From assembly GCF_026341515.1 (NCBI RefSeq), contig NZ_JAPEOK010000001.1, positions 5,022,001 to 5,086,000 on the forward strand: DNA of 64,000 nucleotides, read 5' to 3'. The position numbers and the translations under genes are program-made. Numbering within the stretch: the stretch's first letter is position 1; every line of letters starts with the position of its first letter. This DNA comes from Streptomyces sp. NBC_00878 (GTDB taxonomy: Bacteria; Actinomycetota; Actinomycetes; Streptomycetales; Streptomycetaceae). Below, piece by piece: positions 25,817 through 34,067 of the stretch. The notes beneath the pieces are model-generated. The model made no database searches, was not told where the DNA came from, and saw only the letters and a list, made by a program, of their open reading frames with translations.

Positions 25817-26619
25817 CAACTGACAGCACCCGTACGTGGATCCGCCGGACGTCGACCGCGGCCGGCCTCGCCTACACCGCCATCGCCGAGTACGAACTCG
25901 CCCGAAGGTTGGGGGCGCAGCAGCCCATCGCGGTCATGCTGCCGCTCTCCCTCGACTGCTACGTGATCGCCGCCCTGAAGTGGTTCCGCGCGTTCGACGT
26001 CGCCCTGTCGCTGATCCTGATGTGCGCGGCGCAGGTGGCCGCTCACGCTCTCGACGCGGGTGTCGTGAAGGTGAGCCTCGAACTCGTCACGGTCGTCTCG
26101 GTCCTCGTACCGGTGGCTCTGTGGAGGACGCACGCGCTCGCCCGCGGCGAGGATGCGCACGAGGTGCGTGCCCCTGAGCCGGAGTACGCGGCGGCCGTCG
26201 AGCGGGTACCCGTACCCGTCGCCGCGCCGCCTGTACCCGAGGTGTACCCGGCGCTCGCTGAGGCCGTACCCGCCGTACCCGCGGCCGTACCTCCGGGCGT
26301 CCGACTGCTGCCCACGGCGGCACCCTGCGGGCTCCCTCCGCTCATCCCCGAGCCGGTCGTGCGGGTACCCGTACCCGAGCCCGTACCTGCCCGCGAGTAC
26401 CCCGTACCCGAGGAGCCGGAGACCCGGGAGCGGACGGTCCCCACGGAGCCCGACGAGGAGCCGGAAGACGAGCCGGTGTACCCGGACCCGCTCATCCGTG
26501 AGGTACGCCTCGCTTTCCCCGACGAGGCACCCGGGGTACGGCGCCTGAGGGAGACGTACAAGATCGGCCAGGCCCGCGCGCAGCGCATCCGTGACGAGCT
26601 GATGGGGGTGCGGGCATGA
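25813..26619 (+). CDS. Membrane protein with Val-Pro linker, candidate spread (SpdB-type) protein
   Basis: A 268-residue protein. Three hydrophobic segments (residues 15-105) are followed by a 100-residue Pro/Val/Glu-rich linker encoded by repeated GTACCC, and by a C-terminal helical domain (LRETYKIGQARAQRIRDELM) resembling the HTH of SpdB/TraSA-associated proteins. In Streptomyces elements, such membrane proteins next to TraB help plasmid spread between hyphal compartments. It is coupled to both neighbours by overlaps. Assignment as Spd is inferred from position and layout. Confidence 0.65.
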   Translation: MTTDSTRTWIRRTSTAAGLAYTAIAEYELARRLGAQQPIAVMLPLSLDCYVIAALKWFRAFDVALSLILMCAAQVAAHALDAGVVKVSLELVTVVSVLVPVALWRTHALARGEDAHEVRAPEPEYAAAVERVPVPVAAPPVPEVYPALAEAVPAVPAAVPPGVRLLPTAAPCGLPPLIPEPVVRVPVPEPVPAREYPVPEEPETRERTVPTEPDEEPEDEPVYPDPLIREVRLAFPDEAPGVRRLRETYKIGQARAQRIRDELMGVRA

Positions 26620-26792
26620 CGCGTGTCCTGTTCGGCCTCGTCCTCGCGCTGCTCGTCGCGGTCCCGCCGCTCTTCGACATCGTCCTCGCCGCCGCGACCC
26701 TGGCCGCTTCTCAGCCGCCGGTCCTCGCGTTCGCCGCAGGCGTCTTCCTCTGGCCGCGCATCGTCCGCCGCGTCCGGGGGTGGCTGTCGTGA
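26616..26792 (+). CDS. Small two-segment membrane protein
   Basis: A 58-residue protein (MTRVLFGLVLALLVAVPPLF) with two hydrophobic segments and a basic tail RRVRGWLS. It starts in an ATGA overlap with the gene before and ends in a GTGA overlap with the gene after. Small membrane proteins at this place in AICEs are often called Spd. The role is inferred from context. Confidence 0.7.
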   Translation: MTRVLFGLVLALLVAVPPLFDIVLAAATLAASQPPVLAFAAGVFLWPRIVRRVRGWLS

Positions 26793-27115
26793 GCGACGCC
26801 CTCGACAAGGCCGAGGCCGCGGTGAGAGAGGCCTCGACGGACACGGCCGCCGTACAGCTGGCGTTCGCCGCGATGGAGCTGGCGAAGCTCGCCACCCAGC
26901 AGCAGGCGCAACAGCCCTCCCAGCAGCACGCATGCGAGCACCAGCACAAGCAGGGCCGCAGCGCCGGCGAGTGGATCGGCATCGCCTGCGCGGTGTGCGT
27001 CGGCTCCGTCGGCCTGGCCTTCGCGTCCCTCGCCATCGCCATCGCCGCGTGCTGCGCCACCGGCTGCTTCCTGATCCTCCGGTCCATCTGGCAGAGCACT
27101 CAGAAGGGGAAATGA
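26789..27115 (+). CDS. Small membrane protein, Gln/His-rich, spread-type candidate
   Basis: A 108-residue protein. I use the GTG at 26789 that overlaps the previous stop. An N-terminal helix (DALDKAEAAVREASTDTAAV) and a Gln/His-rich linker precede one or two membrane segments (GIACAVCVGSVGLAFASLAI) with several cysteines. It lies immediately upstream of a basic protein and traB. Confidence 0.7.
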   Translation: MSDALDKAEAAVREASTDTAAVQLAFAAMELAKLATQQQAQQPSQQHACEHQHKQGRSAGEWIGIACAVCVGSVGLAFASLAIAIAACCATGCFLILRSIWQSTQKGK

Positions 27116-27294
27116 CCATGGCTGCGACCAGCAAAGACCCGCACAACGCCCGCGAGTTGGCCCGCGTCGTGATCCTCGGCGCACGCATCGCCCGACGCGA
27201 GGCCCGAGGCAAGAAGGTCAAGGCGCTGGAGAACCGCGTCGACCGCATCCGCGAGCAGGCGCAGGCCCGCGAGGACGCCAAGCGCAAGAAGTAG
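27112..27294 (+). CDS. Small basic helical protein
   Basis: A 60-residue, Arg/Lys-rich protein (ARIARREARGKKVKALENRV) predicted as one long helix. The ATG overlaps the previous stop (ATGA). A strong hairpin follows, so it ends the spd-like operon. Confidence 0.68.
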   Translation: MTMAATSKDPHNARELARVVILGARIARREARGKKVKALENRVDRIREQAQAREDAKRKK

Positions 27295-27300
27295 GTACCC

Positions 27301-27343
27301 CACGGGGCGCCCGCACCCGGCCAAGGAATCCGGGCGCCCCGTG
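27301..27343 (+). terminator. Hairpin before traB
   Basis: CACGGGGCGCCCG (27301-27313) pairs perfectly with 27331-27343. Confidence 0.7.
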
Positions 27344-27380
27344 GTCCGCACGCCCCTCTCAGGAACGACGGAGAACCAGG

Positions 27381-29516
27381 ATGACGGACACAACCGCACC
27401 CGCCCACACCGACCCGACGGGTACACCCGTACCCGATGTACCCGAGCCCGCGGGTACCCGTACCCCGCCCGTACCCGCGACCGAGGTACAGCCCCGCCGC
27501 CGCGTCCGAATCGCCGCCCTCCGGCAGGCCGTCGTCGAGGCCCGCGAGCACGACGCGTACCGCGTACTCGTACGACACGGCGCCTACGTACTCGGGGGTA
27601 CCCGCGTCCTCACCCGACGGGCATGGGAAGCCCGGACCACCGCGATGCACTCGCGGATGATCCGCCAGGCCGAGGCCGCGGGGAACGAGGAACTGATCCG
27701 GCAGTGGGAGCAGCGCGCGTACGCGTTCCGCTTCGCCCGGCACAAGCGGCGCATGGACATCCTGCAGATGCTCCTCAACGCACCGAAGGCCATCGCGTCC
27801 GCGGTCCTCAGCGCGGGCAGCGTCCTGCTCGTCCTCGGCCTGATGCTGGCCTGGTACAACCACGACGTCTCCGACCTGCTCACCCCGCTCGATACGGCGG
27901 TCGAGCTGGTCGGCTGGGTCGCGTTCGTCGCCGGGGTGCTGTGGGAGCCCGTGCTGTACTCGCTGCCCTGGCTCGCCCTCGCCGGAGCGTGGGCCGTCGG
28001 CCGGCACCGCCAGACCGCACCCTTGTGGGCGCTGCCCGTCGGCGGCGACGAGCGGGACATCGTGCCCGACGAGGGCGCCATCCTCCGGGCGCTTGGCAAC
28101 CTCGGCATCGCCCCGCTGAACAAGGCCATCAAGGATGGCTGGCAGCCTCGTTGGGAGCAGCCCACCACCCGCTCGGGGAACGGCTGGCACACGCAGCTGC
28201 AGCTGCCCATGGGCGTCACCGTGGAAATGATCTGCGGGCGGAAGAACGTCCTCGCGCACAACCTCCTGCGGAAGCCGGTCGAGGTGTGGCCGATCGAGCC
28301 CCCGAAGCAGCCCGGGGTGCTCGATCTGTGGGTCGCCGATCAGGGCTCACTGTCCGGGGCGGTGCCGCCGTGGCCGCTGCTCACGGAGGGCGTGACCGAC
28401 TACTTCAAGGGCGTGCCGGTCGCGGTCTCGCAGCGGGGTGACGCCATCATCGGGAAGCTGATGGCCGCGAACTACATGGTCGGCGGGATCATGGGTTCGG
28501 GTAAGTCGTCGCTGGTCATCGCCCTGTTGCTCGGTGCGATCCTCGATCCGCTCGTCATCGTCGAGGCGTACGTCATGGCATATAACACCGATTACGACCC
28601 CTTGAAGCCTCGGCTGCGGACGCTGGTCAAGGGCGACGACGACGAGGACATCGAGGCCGCGCTGAAGGCGCTGCGCAGCCTGCGCGACGAGGTGACCCTG
28701 AGGGGCAAGCTGCTGGAGGAACTCGGCGAGGGTGCCACGAAGGTGACGCGCGAGCTGGCGCTGAAGGACCCGCGGATGCGGCCGAAGGTCGTCGTGTTCG
28801 ACGAGTGCCACGAACTGTTCATGCACAAGGAGTACGGCAAAGAGGCCGCTGAGCTGGCCATCAAGGTGATGAAGAAGGCCCGGAAGGTAGCCATCACCCT
28901 CGTGTGGGTCACGGTCTCCCCGACCGCCGATTCACTGCCGCGGGACGTCACCCGCAACACCTCCCACCGGGTCGCGTTCGCCGTCGGCGACCACGTTGCG
29001 AACGATGGCCTGCTCGGCTCCGGCAAGCACAAGGCCGGCATCACCGCGACCACCCTGATCCCCGGCGAGGACGTCGGGACCGCGGTGACCGTGGGGTTCA
29101 GCAACAAGCCGTTCGAGGTGGTGCGCGCTCACTACGTGGCCCGCGACCCCGACAAGGGCATCGACGAGGTGACGCCGATCGTCGTACGGGCGATGGGGCT
29201 GTACGAGGGTGGCGTGCCGGTCGACGACGAGCCGATGTTCCAGCCGGCCGACCCGCTCGCCGACACCGCGGCCGTCCTCGCGGATGAGACGCGCATCCTC
29301 GCGCAGGAGGTGCTGCACCGTCTCGCCGCCCGGAACCCGGAGGCGTACGGCAGTTGGGGGCCGACCGACCTGAAGCGTGCGCTGGAGCCGTACGGGGCCG
29401 AGCAGTACAAGTCGAACGGGGTCATGGTCGTGGCCAGTGAGCGCATCCAGGACGCCATCCTGGAGCGGTTCGCCGAGGACGTCGCGGATGTCGACGACGA
29501 GGAGGGACCCTCCTAG
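27381..29516 (+). CDS. TraB/FtsK-type conjugative DNA translocase
   Basis: A 711-residue protein. A Pro/Thr-rich N-terminus is followed by two to three membrane segments (residues about 140-215) and an FtsK/SpoIIIE-like motor with Walker A GGIMGSGKSSL and Walker B VVVFDECHEL. The C-terminal 70 residues (RNPEAYGSWGPTDLKRALEP) have the shape of the winged-helix domain that recognises clt repeats. In Streptomyces such a single hexameric motor moves double-stranded DNA between mycelia. A hairpin on each side suggests its own transcript. AGGAACGACGGAGAACCAGG precedes the ATG. Confidence 0.9.
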   Translation: MTDTTAPAHTDPTGTPVPDVPEPAGTRTPPVPATEVQPRRRVRIAALRQAVVEAREHDAYRVLVRHGAYVLGGTRVLTRRAWEARTTAMHSRMIRQAEAAGNEELIRQWEQRAYAFRFARHKRRMDILQMLLNAPKAIASAVLSAGSVLLVLGLMLAWYNHDVSDLLTPLDTAVELVGWVAFVAGVLWEPVLYSLPWLALAGAWAVGRHRQTAPLWALPVGGDERDIVPDEGAILRALGNLGIAPLNKAIKDGWQPRWEQPTTRSGNGWHTQLQLPMGVTVEMICGRKNVLAHNLLRKPVEVWPIEPPKQPGVLDLWVADQGSLSGAVPPWPLLTEGVTDYFKGVPVAVSQRGDAIIGKLMAANYMVGGIMGSGKSSLVIALLLGAILDPLVIVEAYVMAYNTDYDPLKPRLRTLVKGDDDEDIEAALKALRSLRDEVTLRGKLLEELGEGATKVTRELALKDPRMRPKVVVFDECHELFMHKEYGKEAAELAIKVMKKARKVAITLVWVTVSPTADSLPRDVTRNTSHRVAFAVGDHVANDGLLGSGKHKAGITATTLIPGEDVGTAVTVGFSNKPFEVVRAHYVARDPDKGIDEVTPIVVRAMGLYEGGVPVDDEPMFQPADPLADTAAVLADETRILAQEVLHRLAARNPEAYGSWGPTDLKRALEPYGAEQYKSNGVMVVASERIQDAILERFAEDVADVDDEEGPS

Positions 29517-29537
29517 ATCTTGGGGAGTTCTCCCTGA

Positions 29538-29604
29538 AGCCTCCCTGTCCTGCCTCCCCTGGGATGACCTGCGCATATGCCATTTCAGGGAGGGCAGGGA
29601 GGCT
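29538..29604. other. Purine/pyrimidine-rich inverted repeat after traB
   Basis: AGCCTCCCTG...CCTCCCCTG (29538-29561) is imperfectly complementary to CAGGGAGGGCAGGGAGGCT (29586-29604). More CCTCCC/GGGAGG words follow to 29670. It could be a terminator or a clt transfer locus. The bases from 29517 to 29846 contain no supported gene. Confidence 0.45.
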
Positions 29605-29680
29605 GATCTCCACACCTGTGGAAACCGGGAAACGGGAGGGTCTGCCTCCCCCGACCGGCCTCCCTCCCCGTACGACAACG

Positions 29681-29732
29681 GCCCCCGCATCGAGCGGCGT
29701 AGCGGACGCTACAGAGCTCGATGACGGGGGCC
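29681..29732 (+). terminator. Hairpin followed by CTTTCCC
   Basis: GCCCCCGCATCGAG pairs with CTCGATGACGGGGGC, with one bulge. Confidence 0.6.
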
Positions 29733-29846
29733 TTTCCCATGCTCACGCGGCCCACCCTGGACTGCTGACGACCGATCGCGTTACCTTGACGATGGCCCGC
29801 GCCGAGCCACGGAGTGCATCATGCGCTCACTACGAAAGGTTCGGCC

Positions 29847-30092
29847 GTGTCCATCCTTCTCACCCCCGCGCGTACCGCGCGACTCTTCGCCGCCGTCGCC
29901 GCCCAACAGCAGGCCTTCCCCAGCAAGCAGCATCCAGTGCCGCTGCCTTCCTGCCCTGCCTGCCGACGCCGCCCGCAGCAGATCGTCATCGAGGCCTACG
30001 GCACCCGCGTCGACTTCGACCAGTGCGGCCACGTCTTCGCCCTCACCCGCGAGGCGCTTCTCGCTGGTCTCGCGGCGCAGCGCGCGGTCTGA
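29847..30092 (+). CDS. Small zinc-ribbon-like protein
   Basis: An 81-residue protein starting at a GTG (MSILLTPARTARLFAAVAAQ) with GAAAGG 7 bases upstream. SCPACRRRP and later DQCGHVFALTREALL give a CxxC...CxH set that could bind zinc. It is cargo between traB and the two-gene module. No family is recognised. Confidence 0.62.
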   Translation: MSILLTPARTARLFAAVAAQQQAFPSKQHPVPLPSCPACRRRPQQIVIEAYGTRVDFDQCGHVFALTREALLAGLAAQRAV

Positions 30093-30280
30093 GCAGTCCG
30101 CGGCCCACTGCCCAGCACGGGCGGTGGGCCGCGTCTGTCTGTCCACGCGGGTTCGCCAGCCGCCGCTCTCGTAGGGCGGCTGTAGTCCGCATCCTCATAC
30201 CTCTGTCTGAGTGGCAGGCGCTCAGCAAACCGCGCGATCAGGCGGAGCCGGACCGATACCCCAAGGGCAGCCATGAAGGC

Positions 30281-30502
30281 ATGAAGAAGATTCCGTGCCA
30301 AGACTGCCCAGCCGTGACGCCAGCGGAACGACGCCGGGCCATCCTCGGCGACGATGTCATCGCGCACATCCGCGAACGAGTCGCCGCCGCACCTGATCCG
30401 AGCCCCGAGGTTGTCGAGCAGCTCCGTAGGATCCTCACTCGGCCCGGCGGCTCCGTACCGGAACGACGAGAGGTCTGCTGTCATCAGCCCGATTCCCCAT
30501 GA
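30281..30502 (+). CDS. Small Cys-containing hypothetical protein
   Basis: A 73-residue frame (MKKIPCQDCPAVTPAERRRA, then IAHIRERVAAAPDPSPEVVE). A CxxC near the start and a helical body are visible. The stop overlaps the next ATG (ATGA), supporting translation of both. The function is unknown. Confidence 0.6.
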   Translation: MKKIPCQDCPAVTPAERRRAILGDDVIAHIRERVAAAPDPSPEVVEQLRRILTRPGGSVPERREVCCHQPDSP

Positions 30503-30672
30503 GCGCGGGCCCGCTGTTCGACCGCGAGCAGGCCGAGCGTCGTCTCGGCCCGGCCGCTGTCGAGGCGTCACGCCGTAACGCGGCGGCTGCCCCTCCTCTT
30601 CGTCCCGAGCAGCGCGAATGGCTCAGGGCTCTCTTTGCCTCCGTACGACGACGAGACGACGGCTCCCGCTGA
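30499..30672 (+). CDS. Small helical hypothetical protein
   Basis: A 57-residue protein (MSAGPLFDREQAERRLGPAA, then RPEQREWLRALFASVRRRDD). It is coupled to the gene before it by a 4-base overlap and followed by a strong hairpin. A fragment of the same gene is preserved in the deletion scar at 12301, which shows it belongs to this element family. The function is unknown. Confidence 0.62.
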   Translation: MSAGPLFDREQAERRLGPAAVEASRRNAAAAPPLRPEQREWLRALFASVRRRDDGSR

Positions 30673-30680
30673 AACGCCAC

Positions 30681-30720
30681 TGCGCCCCCTGCACGGTCGC
30701 AATGACCGTGCAGGGGCGCT
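30681..30720. terminator. Bidirectional hairpin
   Basis: GCGCCCCCTGCACGGTC (30682-30698) pairs with GACCGTGCAGGGGCGC (30704-30719), with one bulge. It lies between convergent genes. Confidence 0.78.
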
Positions 30721-30729
30721 TCGGTTGTC

Positions 30730-31458
30730 TCAGCCTCGCCTCGGCTGTACTGGAAGAGACCCACTACGGGGTGGTGGTACACGCTGCCACCCGAGCTTCT
30801 CGCCGTACTTACCGAGGTACGCCTCGACCACGTCGGGTCGTTTACGCATAGCCGCCCTGAGCTGGACGGCCTGAAAGCCCTCCCGCCCCTCTTCTATGAC
30901 TTTCTGCCAGTCGGGGTGGCCTCTGGCGAGCCGCTCGGTGATGAGGAACTCGATGACGTCTTCCAAGCAGGGACGAAAGCGCCGACCACCGACCGGGAAG
31001 TGCAGCTTGGCCAGGGTGTCATCGTCGCGGCGTGCGGCTTTGCAGATCTTGGTGAGAGCTGGAGGCGTGGGGCCATGAATCTGCAGGTGTGCTTCTGGGT
31101 AGCCGTCGCCCTTGTCCCGCTCGTAGTCGAAGTGGCACAGCTGCGCCTCACCCACTGGGTCCGCTGCAATGGCGATGTAGGAGGAGCGCACCATGAGGTA
31201 CTCCCCCTGATCGTCCATGCACATCTGGAAGATCAGGTCCAGCCAAGCGGTAGGCGTCTCATTCCGCAGATGCAAAGGAATCAGCGTGGCGACGAGGCTG
31301 CGCTTGGTCAACCCCTGGCCAACGGGGATGAGGCTGCCGTCGGATCCGTCCGGCACGACAGCCTTGATCTTCGCGTTGTTGGTGATCGTCCGGTTAAGGG
31401 TCTTCTCGATCTGTCCCGCGAAGGCGTTGGCCAGGTTCCTGAGGTCAGCTCTGCTCAC
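30730..31458 (-). CDS. Unknown protein, second gene of a two-gene cargo module
   Basis: A 242-residue soluble protein. I start it at the GTG at 31458, which overlaps the end of the 72-residue gene by 14 bases; the longer frame would lie almost wholly inside that gene. Visible blocks are ADLRNLANAFAGQIEKTLNR, EYLMVRSSYIAIAADPVGEA, the central CHFDYERDKGDGYPEAHLQI and LHFPVGGRRFRPCLEDVIEF. The conserved-looking YPEAHLQIHG and FPVGG-RFRP blocks suggest a real fold, but I do not recognise it. Tight coupling to a small acidic partner, and its position as AICE cargo flanked by terminators, resemble toxin-antitoxin or defence modules. Confidence 0.7.
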   Translation of the reverse strand: MSRADLRNLANAFAGQIEKTLNRTITNNAKIKAVVPDGSDGSLIPVGQGLTKRSLVATLIPLHLRNETPTAWLDLIFQMCMDDQGEYLMVRSSYIAIAADPVGEAQLCHFDYERDKGDGYPEAHLQIHGPTPPALTKICKAARRDDDTLAKLHFPVGGRRFRPCLEDVIEFLITERLARGHPDWQKVIEEGREGFQAVQLRAAMRKRPDVVEAYLGKYGEKLGWQRVPPPRSGSLPVQPRRG

Positions 31459-31663
31459 CGAAGTGCCCCACGGCCGCCCACAAGGCGCGGGCGTCACGCG
31501 AAGAGAAATCTCCGCGCCGGGCTTGGTCCTGCAACTGTTCCCAGGTGAGCTCAAGCTGTTTCAGCGCGCGGCTAATCGCCTCGCGATACTCGTCTGCGGT
31601 TACCTCAACGACATGCGACTCTTCGTGCTCTAACGTCCGCTGCTCGTTCGTTGTCACGCTCAT
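31445..31663 (-). CDS. Small acidic partner protein of the two-gene module
   Basis: A 72-residue protein (MSVTTNEQRTLEHEESHVVE, then REAISRALKQLELTWEQLQD) that is acidic and mostly helical. GGGGGGTAATAG precedes the ATG. It overlaps the 242-residue gene by 14 bases. Its size and charge fit an antitoxin or chaperone-like partner, but no motif proves this. Confidence 0.68.
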   Translation of the reverse strand: MSVTTNEQRTLEHEESHVVEVTADEYREAISRALKQLELTWEQLQDQARRGDFSSRDARALWAAVGHFGEQS

Positions 31664-31838
31664 CTATTACCCCCCAGCCTCTGCCGCCAGTGTGCGGCAT
31701 AGGTGTGACACTCTGACGCATCATCAACATCAGTTCTAGCCATCGAACTTCCTGTTGTGAGGATTCCCTCAATCGGGTCAAAGACACGCCATCCACCCAC
31801 TTCCTCCGGGCAGGCGGGGGCGCTTTGCCGTGCCGGGG

Positions 31839-32693
31839 TCAGCGCAGGCCGTCGATTGCCTTCACGACCAGAGCACGTGCGTCCGCCCCGTACACGGCCA
31901 GATCCGCCAGCCGGGCGAACGCCCGCAGGTAGATGTCCAGCTCACCCGGGGCCGTGACGGTCACCTTCGCCGCGAGCAGCTCCACGTGGACACGCGCGTC
32001 GTCGAAGACCGTGAACTGTTCGAGCGGCCACATGATCCCCTCCCGCGAGGCCGCGGCCGGGATGATGCCCAGCGACATGGACGGCAGGGTCATCGCGGCG
32101 AGCAGGTTGCCCAGCTGGCCGGCCATCACGTCCTGATCTCCAACCCGATGGTTGAGGACGCTCTCCTCAATCAGCGTCGCGAACCGGTGGTCGCCCTCGT
32201 GGACGACCCGGGCGCGGCGCATCCGGACCTTCACCGCGTCCGCCACATCGTCCGGGGTGCCGCGGAAGCCCGCGATCGTACGCATGAGCGCCGTCGCGTA
32301 GCCGGGCGTCTGCAGATAGCCGGGCATGACGTGGGAGGCGTACACGCGGAACAGGCGGGTGCGCTCGTACAGCTTCGCGGACGTCTCCGCCAGCTGCTTC
32401 ATGCCCGTGCGCTGGAGCCGCTTCCAGTGCAGATACATGGAGTCGGCCTGCCGGTTGGCCGCGATCAGGTCCGCCGCCTGGACGTCGGCATCGCACGCCG
32501 CGCACCAGGCCCGGATGTCCGCGTCCGCCGGGGCAGTGACGGAGTTCTCGATCCTGGACGACTTGGCGACGGACCACCCGCAGCGGCGCGCGAGTTCCTT
32601 GCCGGAGATGCCCGCGTCCAGGCGCAGCTCCCGCAGACGGGCCGCGAGAGCTGCGCGCGCTTCCTGCACGCTGGACGTGGGGAACGTGGACAT
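31839..32693 (-). CDS. Scr1-type XRE regulator with DUF5753, intact copy
   Basis: A 284-residue regulator. An XRE helix-turn-helix at residues 15-50 (RLRELRLDAGISGKELARRC) is followed by DUF5753 (FRVYASHVMPGYLQTPGYAT, then VLNHRVGDQDVMAGQLGNLL), ending in YGADARALVVKAIDGLR. It starts 6 bases after the DUF6879 stop, so the order 83-residue gene, DUF6879, regulator is one operon. The family is known from whiJ-like loci, where such regulators pair with small proteins. This copy is full length, unlike that at 20077. Confidence 0.87.
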   Translation of the reverse strand: MSTFPTSSVQEARAALAARLRELRLDAGISGKELARRCGWSVAKSSRIENSVTAPADADIRAWCAACDADVQAADLIAANRQADSMYLHWKRLQRTGMKQLAETSAKLYERTRLFRVYASHVMPGYLQTPGYATALMRTIAGFRGTPDDVADAVKVRMRRARVVHEGDHRFATLIEESVLNHRVGDQDVMAGQLGNLLAAMTLPSMSLGIIPAAASREGIMWPLEQFTVFDDARVHVELLAAKVTVTAPGELDIYLRAFARLADLAVYGADARALVVKAIDGLR

Positions 32694-32699
32694 GACTGG

Positions 32700-33215
32700 C
32701 TACTTGACCTCGTACTCGTCGTGCGGAGTGGCCCGCTCCCAGACCTTCTCGAACGCGGCCGCATGCTGCTCGACCACCGCGGGATCGTCGCTCAGTTCCT
32801 TACTGATCCACTCGCCGCCACCGGAGAAGTGGTGAACCCGCATCAGCCGACCGTCGAAGACCCACAAGTCGGTGCCGGGCAGCAGAAGATCCCACGCCGC
32901 ACGGCGCGGCAGCCACCGCACCTGTTCGCCGGCCTCGACGTTGGCGCGGGTCTGGTAGTGCTCCCAGCGGATGTAGTCGGAGACCGGCTCGGACACGACC
33001 CGGGCGCGGCGCACTGTCACGCCGCGAGCGACAGCGTCCGCGATGTCCTGGTGATAGGGCCGCCACCAGGACGCGCGATCGTCCCAGTCGACGCGCTGGC
33101 CGTCCTGCCACGCCTCGAACCGGGGGTTGCTGAAGTAGGCGTCCCGCATCTCCAGGTGGACGGCCGACTTCCCGGTGTCGGCGAGGAGTTCAGCGAACTC
33201 CGGGATCGAGCTCAT
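32700..33215 (-). CDS. DUF6879-family protein
   Basis: A 171-residue protein. FAELLADTGKSAVHLEMRDA at the start, ARVVSEPVSDYIRWEHYQTR in the middle, and LLPGTDLWVFDGRLMRVHHF match the DUF6879 pattern seen beside Scr1-type regulators. It overlaps the upstream 83-residue gene by 26 bases. The family is thought to act with the regulator; its biochemical function is unknown. Confidence 0.85.
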   Translation of the reverse strand: MSSIPEFAELLADTGKSAVHLEMRDAYFSNPRFEAWQDGQRVDWDDRASWWRPYHQDIADAVARGVTVRRARVVSEPVSDYIRWEHYQTRANVEAGEQVRWLPRRAAWDLLLPGTDLWVFDGRLMRVHHFSGGGEWISKELSDDPAVVEQHAAAFEKVWERATPHDEYEVK

Positions 33216-33441
33216 CGCACGCCTTCCTGATGATCGGGATCATGCGCGCCGGGATCCTGATGACCGTCTCGCCGGGCGGGATCGGCGCCCGTGCGGGAGA
33301 CAGGGTGTCGCATGAGCCCGTCGTCTCCTCGTCGGCCTGGTAGCTCTGGATCAGCAGGTCTGATGCGTCCGTGTCTACCCAGACCGTGGGGCATCCGTCC
33401 TCGTCTGTCTCGGGGTCGATCCCGACGAAATGAATGTTCAT
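33190..33441 (-). CDS. Small partner protein of the Scr1/DUF6879 cassette
   Basis: An 83-residue acidic protein (MNIHFVGIDPETDEDGCPTV, then ETVIRIPARMIPIIRKACDE). GGGAGGCCAGCCACC precedes the ATG. It is the first gene of the operon and overlaps DUF6879. It is divergent from the DUF6415 gene; the shared region 33442-33677 is almost identical in the copy at 21374-21610, so it probably contains the promoters. Confidence 0.78.
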   Translation of the reverse strand: MNIHFVGIDPETDEDGCPTVWVDTDASDLLIQSYQADEETTGSCDTLSPARAPIPPGETVIRIPARMIPIIRKACDELDPGVR

Positions 33442-33677
33442 GGTGGCTGGCCTCCCGCGCTAGTCGGTTGCAGCGATTTACACCACCGTCGTGGCCTGGA
33501 GTCACATGGTCAAGAGCGCATGCCAGCCATGGCCAGGGGTATCCAACTGCCGTGTAATTCGGTGCAACTTCGTAGCCGGGGCCATGCGCGGGTTCCTAGC
33601 GTCGGCAGGTACGACAAGACCCCGGCGAGTCGGTCAGGACCCCCGGGGCGCGGCCAACGCTGAGCAGGAGCGCCGAC

Positions 33678-34067
33678 ATGGCAACAGATACCATCCGCCC
33701 GCCGGCCAGCGAAGCCCAGGATCAGGCTCCGCCGGACATCGTGACGATGCGCGAGACCGCTGATCGTCTGCTGGATGCGGACGCCGCCGCGGACGCCCTC
33801 CCGCTGGCCGCCGCCGAGCTGGACACGCTCACCCGCACGATGCGCGGGCAACTGGAGTTGCTGATCCCCGAGATCGAGCACGCTGCGGGGCCACGCCCCA
33901 AAGACGTGGCGCAGTACTGCGCTCTGGCGTGCGTCGGGGAAGCCCGGGGGAAGCTGCGCGTCGAGCCGCGGCCCGGCCTTGATGGGGCGGCCGCGTACGC
34001 GCGGCGCTTGGCCCGCGTCCTGAACGCCCTGTGCGACCACTACGAGCGGCTCGGCAGTCGACCATGA
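33678..34067 (+). CDS. DUF6415-family protein
   Basis: A 129-residue helical protein (DIVTMRETADRLLDADAAAD, then LRTMRGQLELLIPEIEHAAG-like repeats and RLARVLNALCDHYERLG). AGGAGCGCCGAC precedes the ATG. The family name in annotations, natural product biosynthesis protein, has no clear basis here. It is coupled to the 67-residue gene by an ATGA overlap. Confidence 0.78.
   Translation: MATDTIRPPASEAQDQAPPDIVTMRETADRLLDADAAADALPLAAAELDTLTRTMRGQLELLIPEIEHAAGPRPKDVAQYCALACVGEARGKLRVEPRPGLDGAAAYARRLARVLNALCDHYERLGSRP

Larger units (their letters stand above)
26206..27602. repeat. GTACCCG motif cluster across two genes
   Basis: About 15 copies of GTACCCG lie in two groups, 26206-26481 and 27420-27602. 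They fall in different reading frames (GTA-CCC as Val-Pro, GTG-TAC-CCG as Val-Tyr-Pro, GGT-ACC-CGT as Gly-Thr-Arg). This suggests selection on DNA as well as protein. See the findings. Confidence 0.5.
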
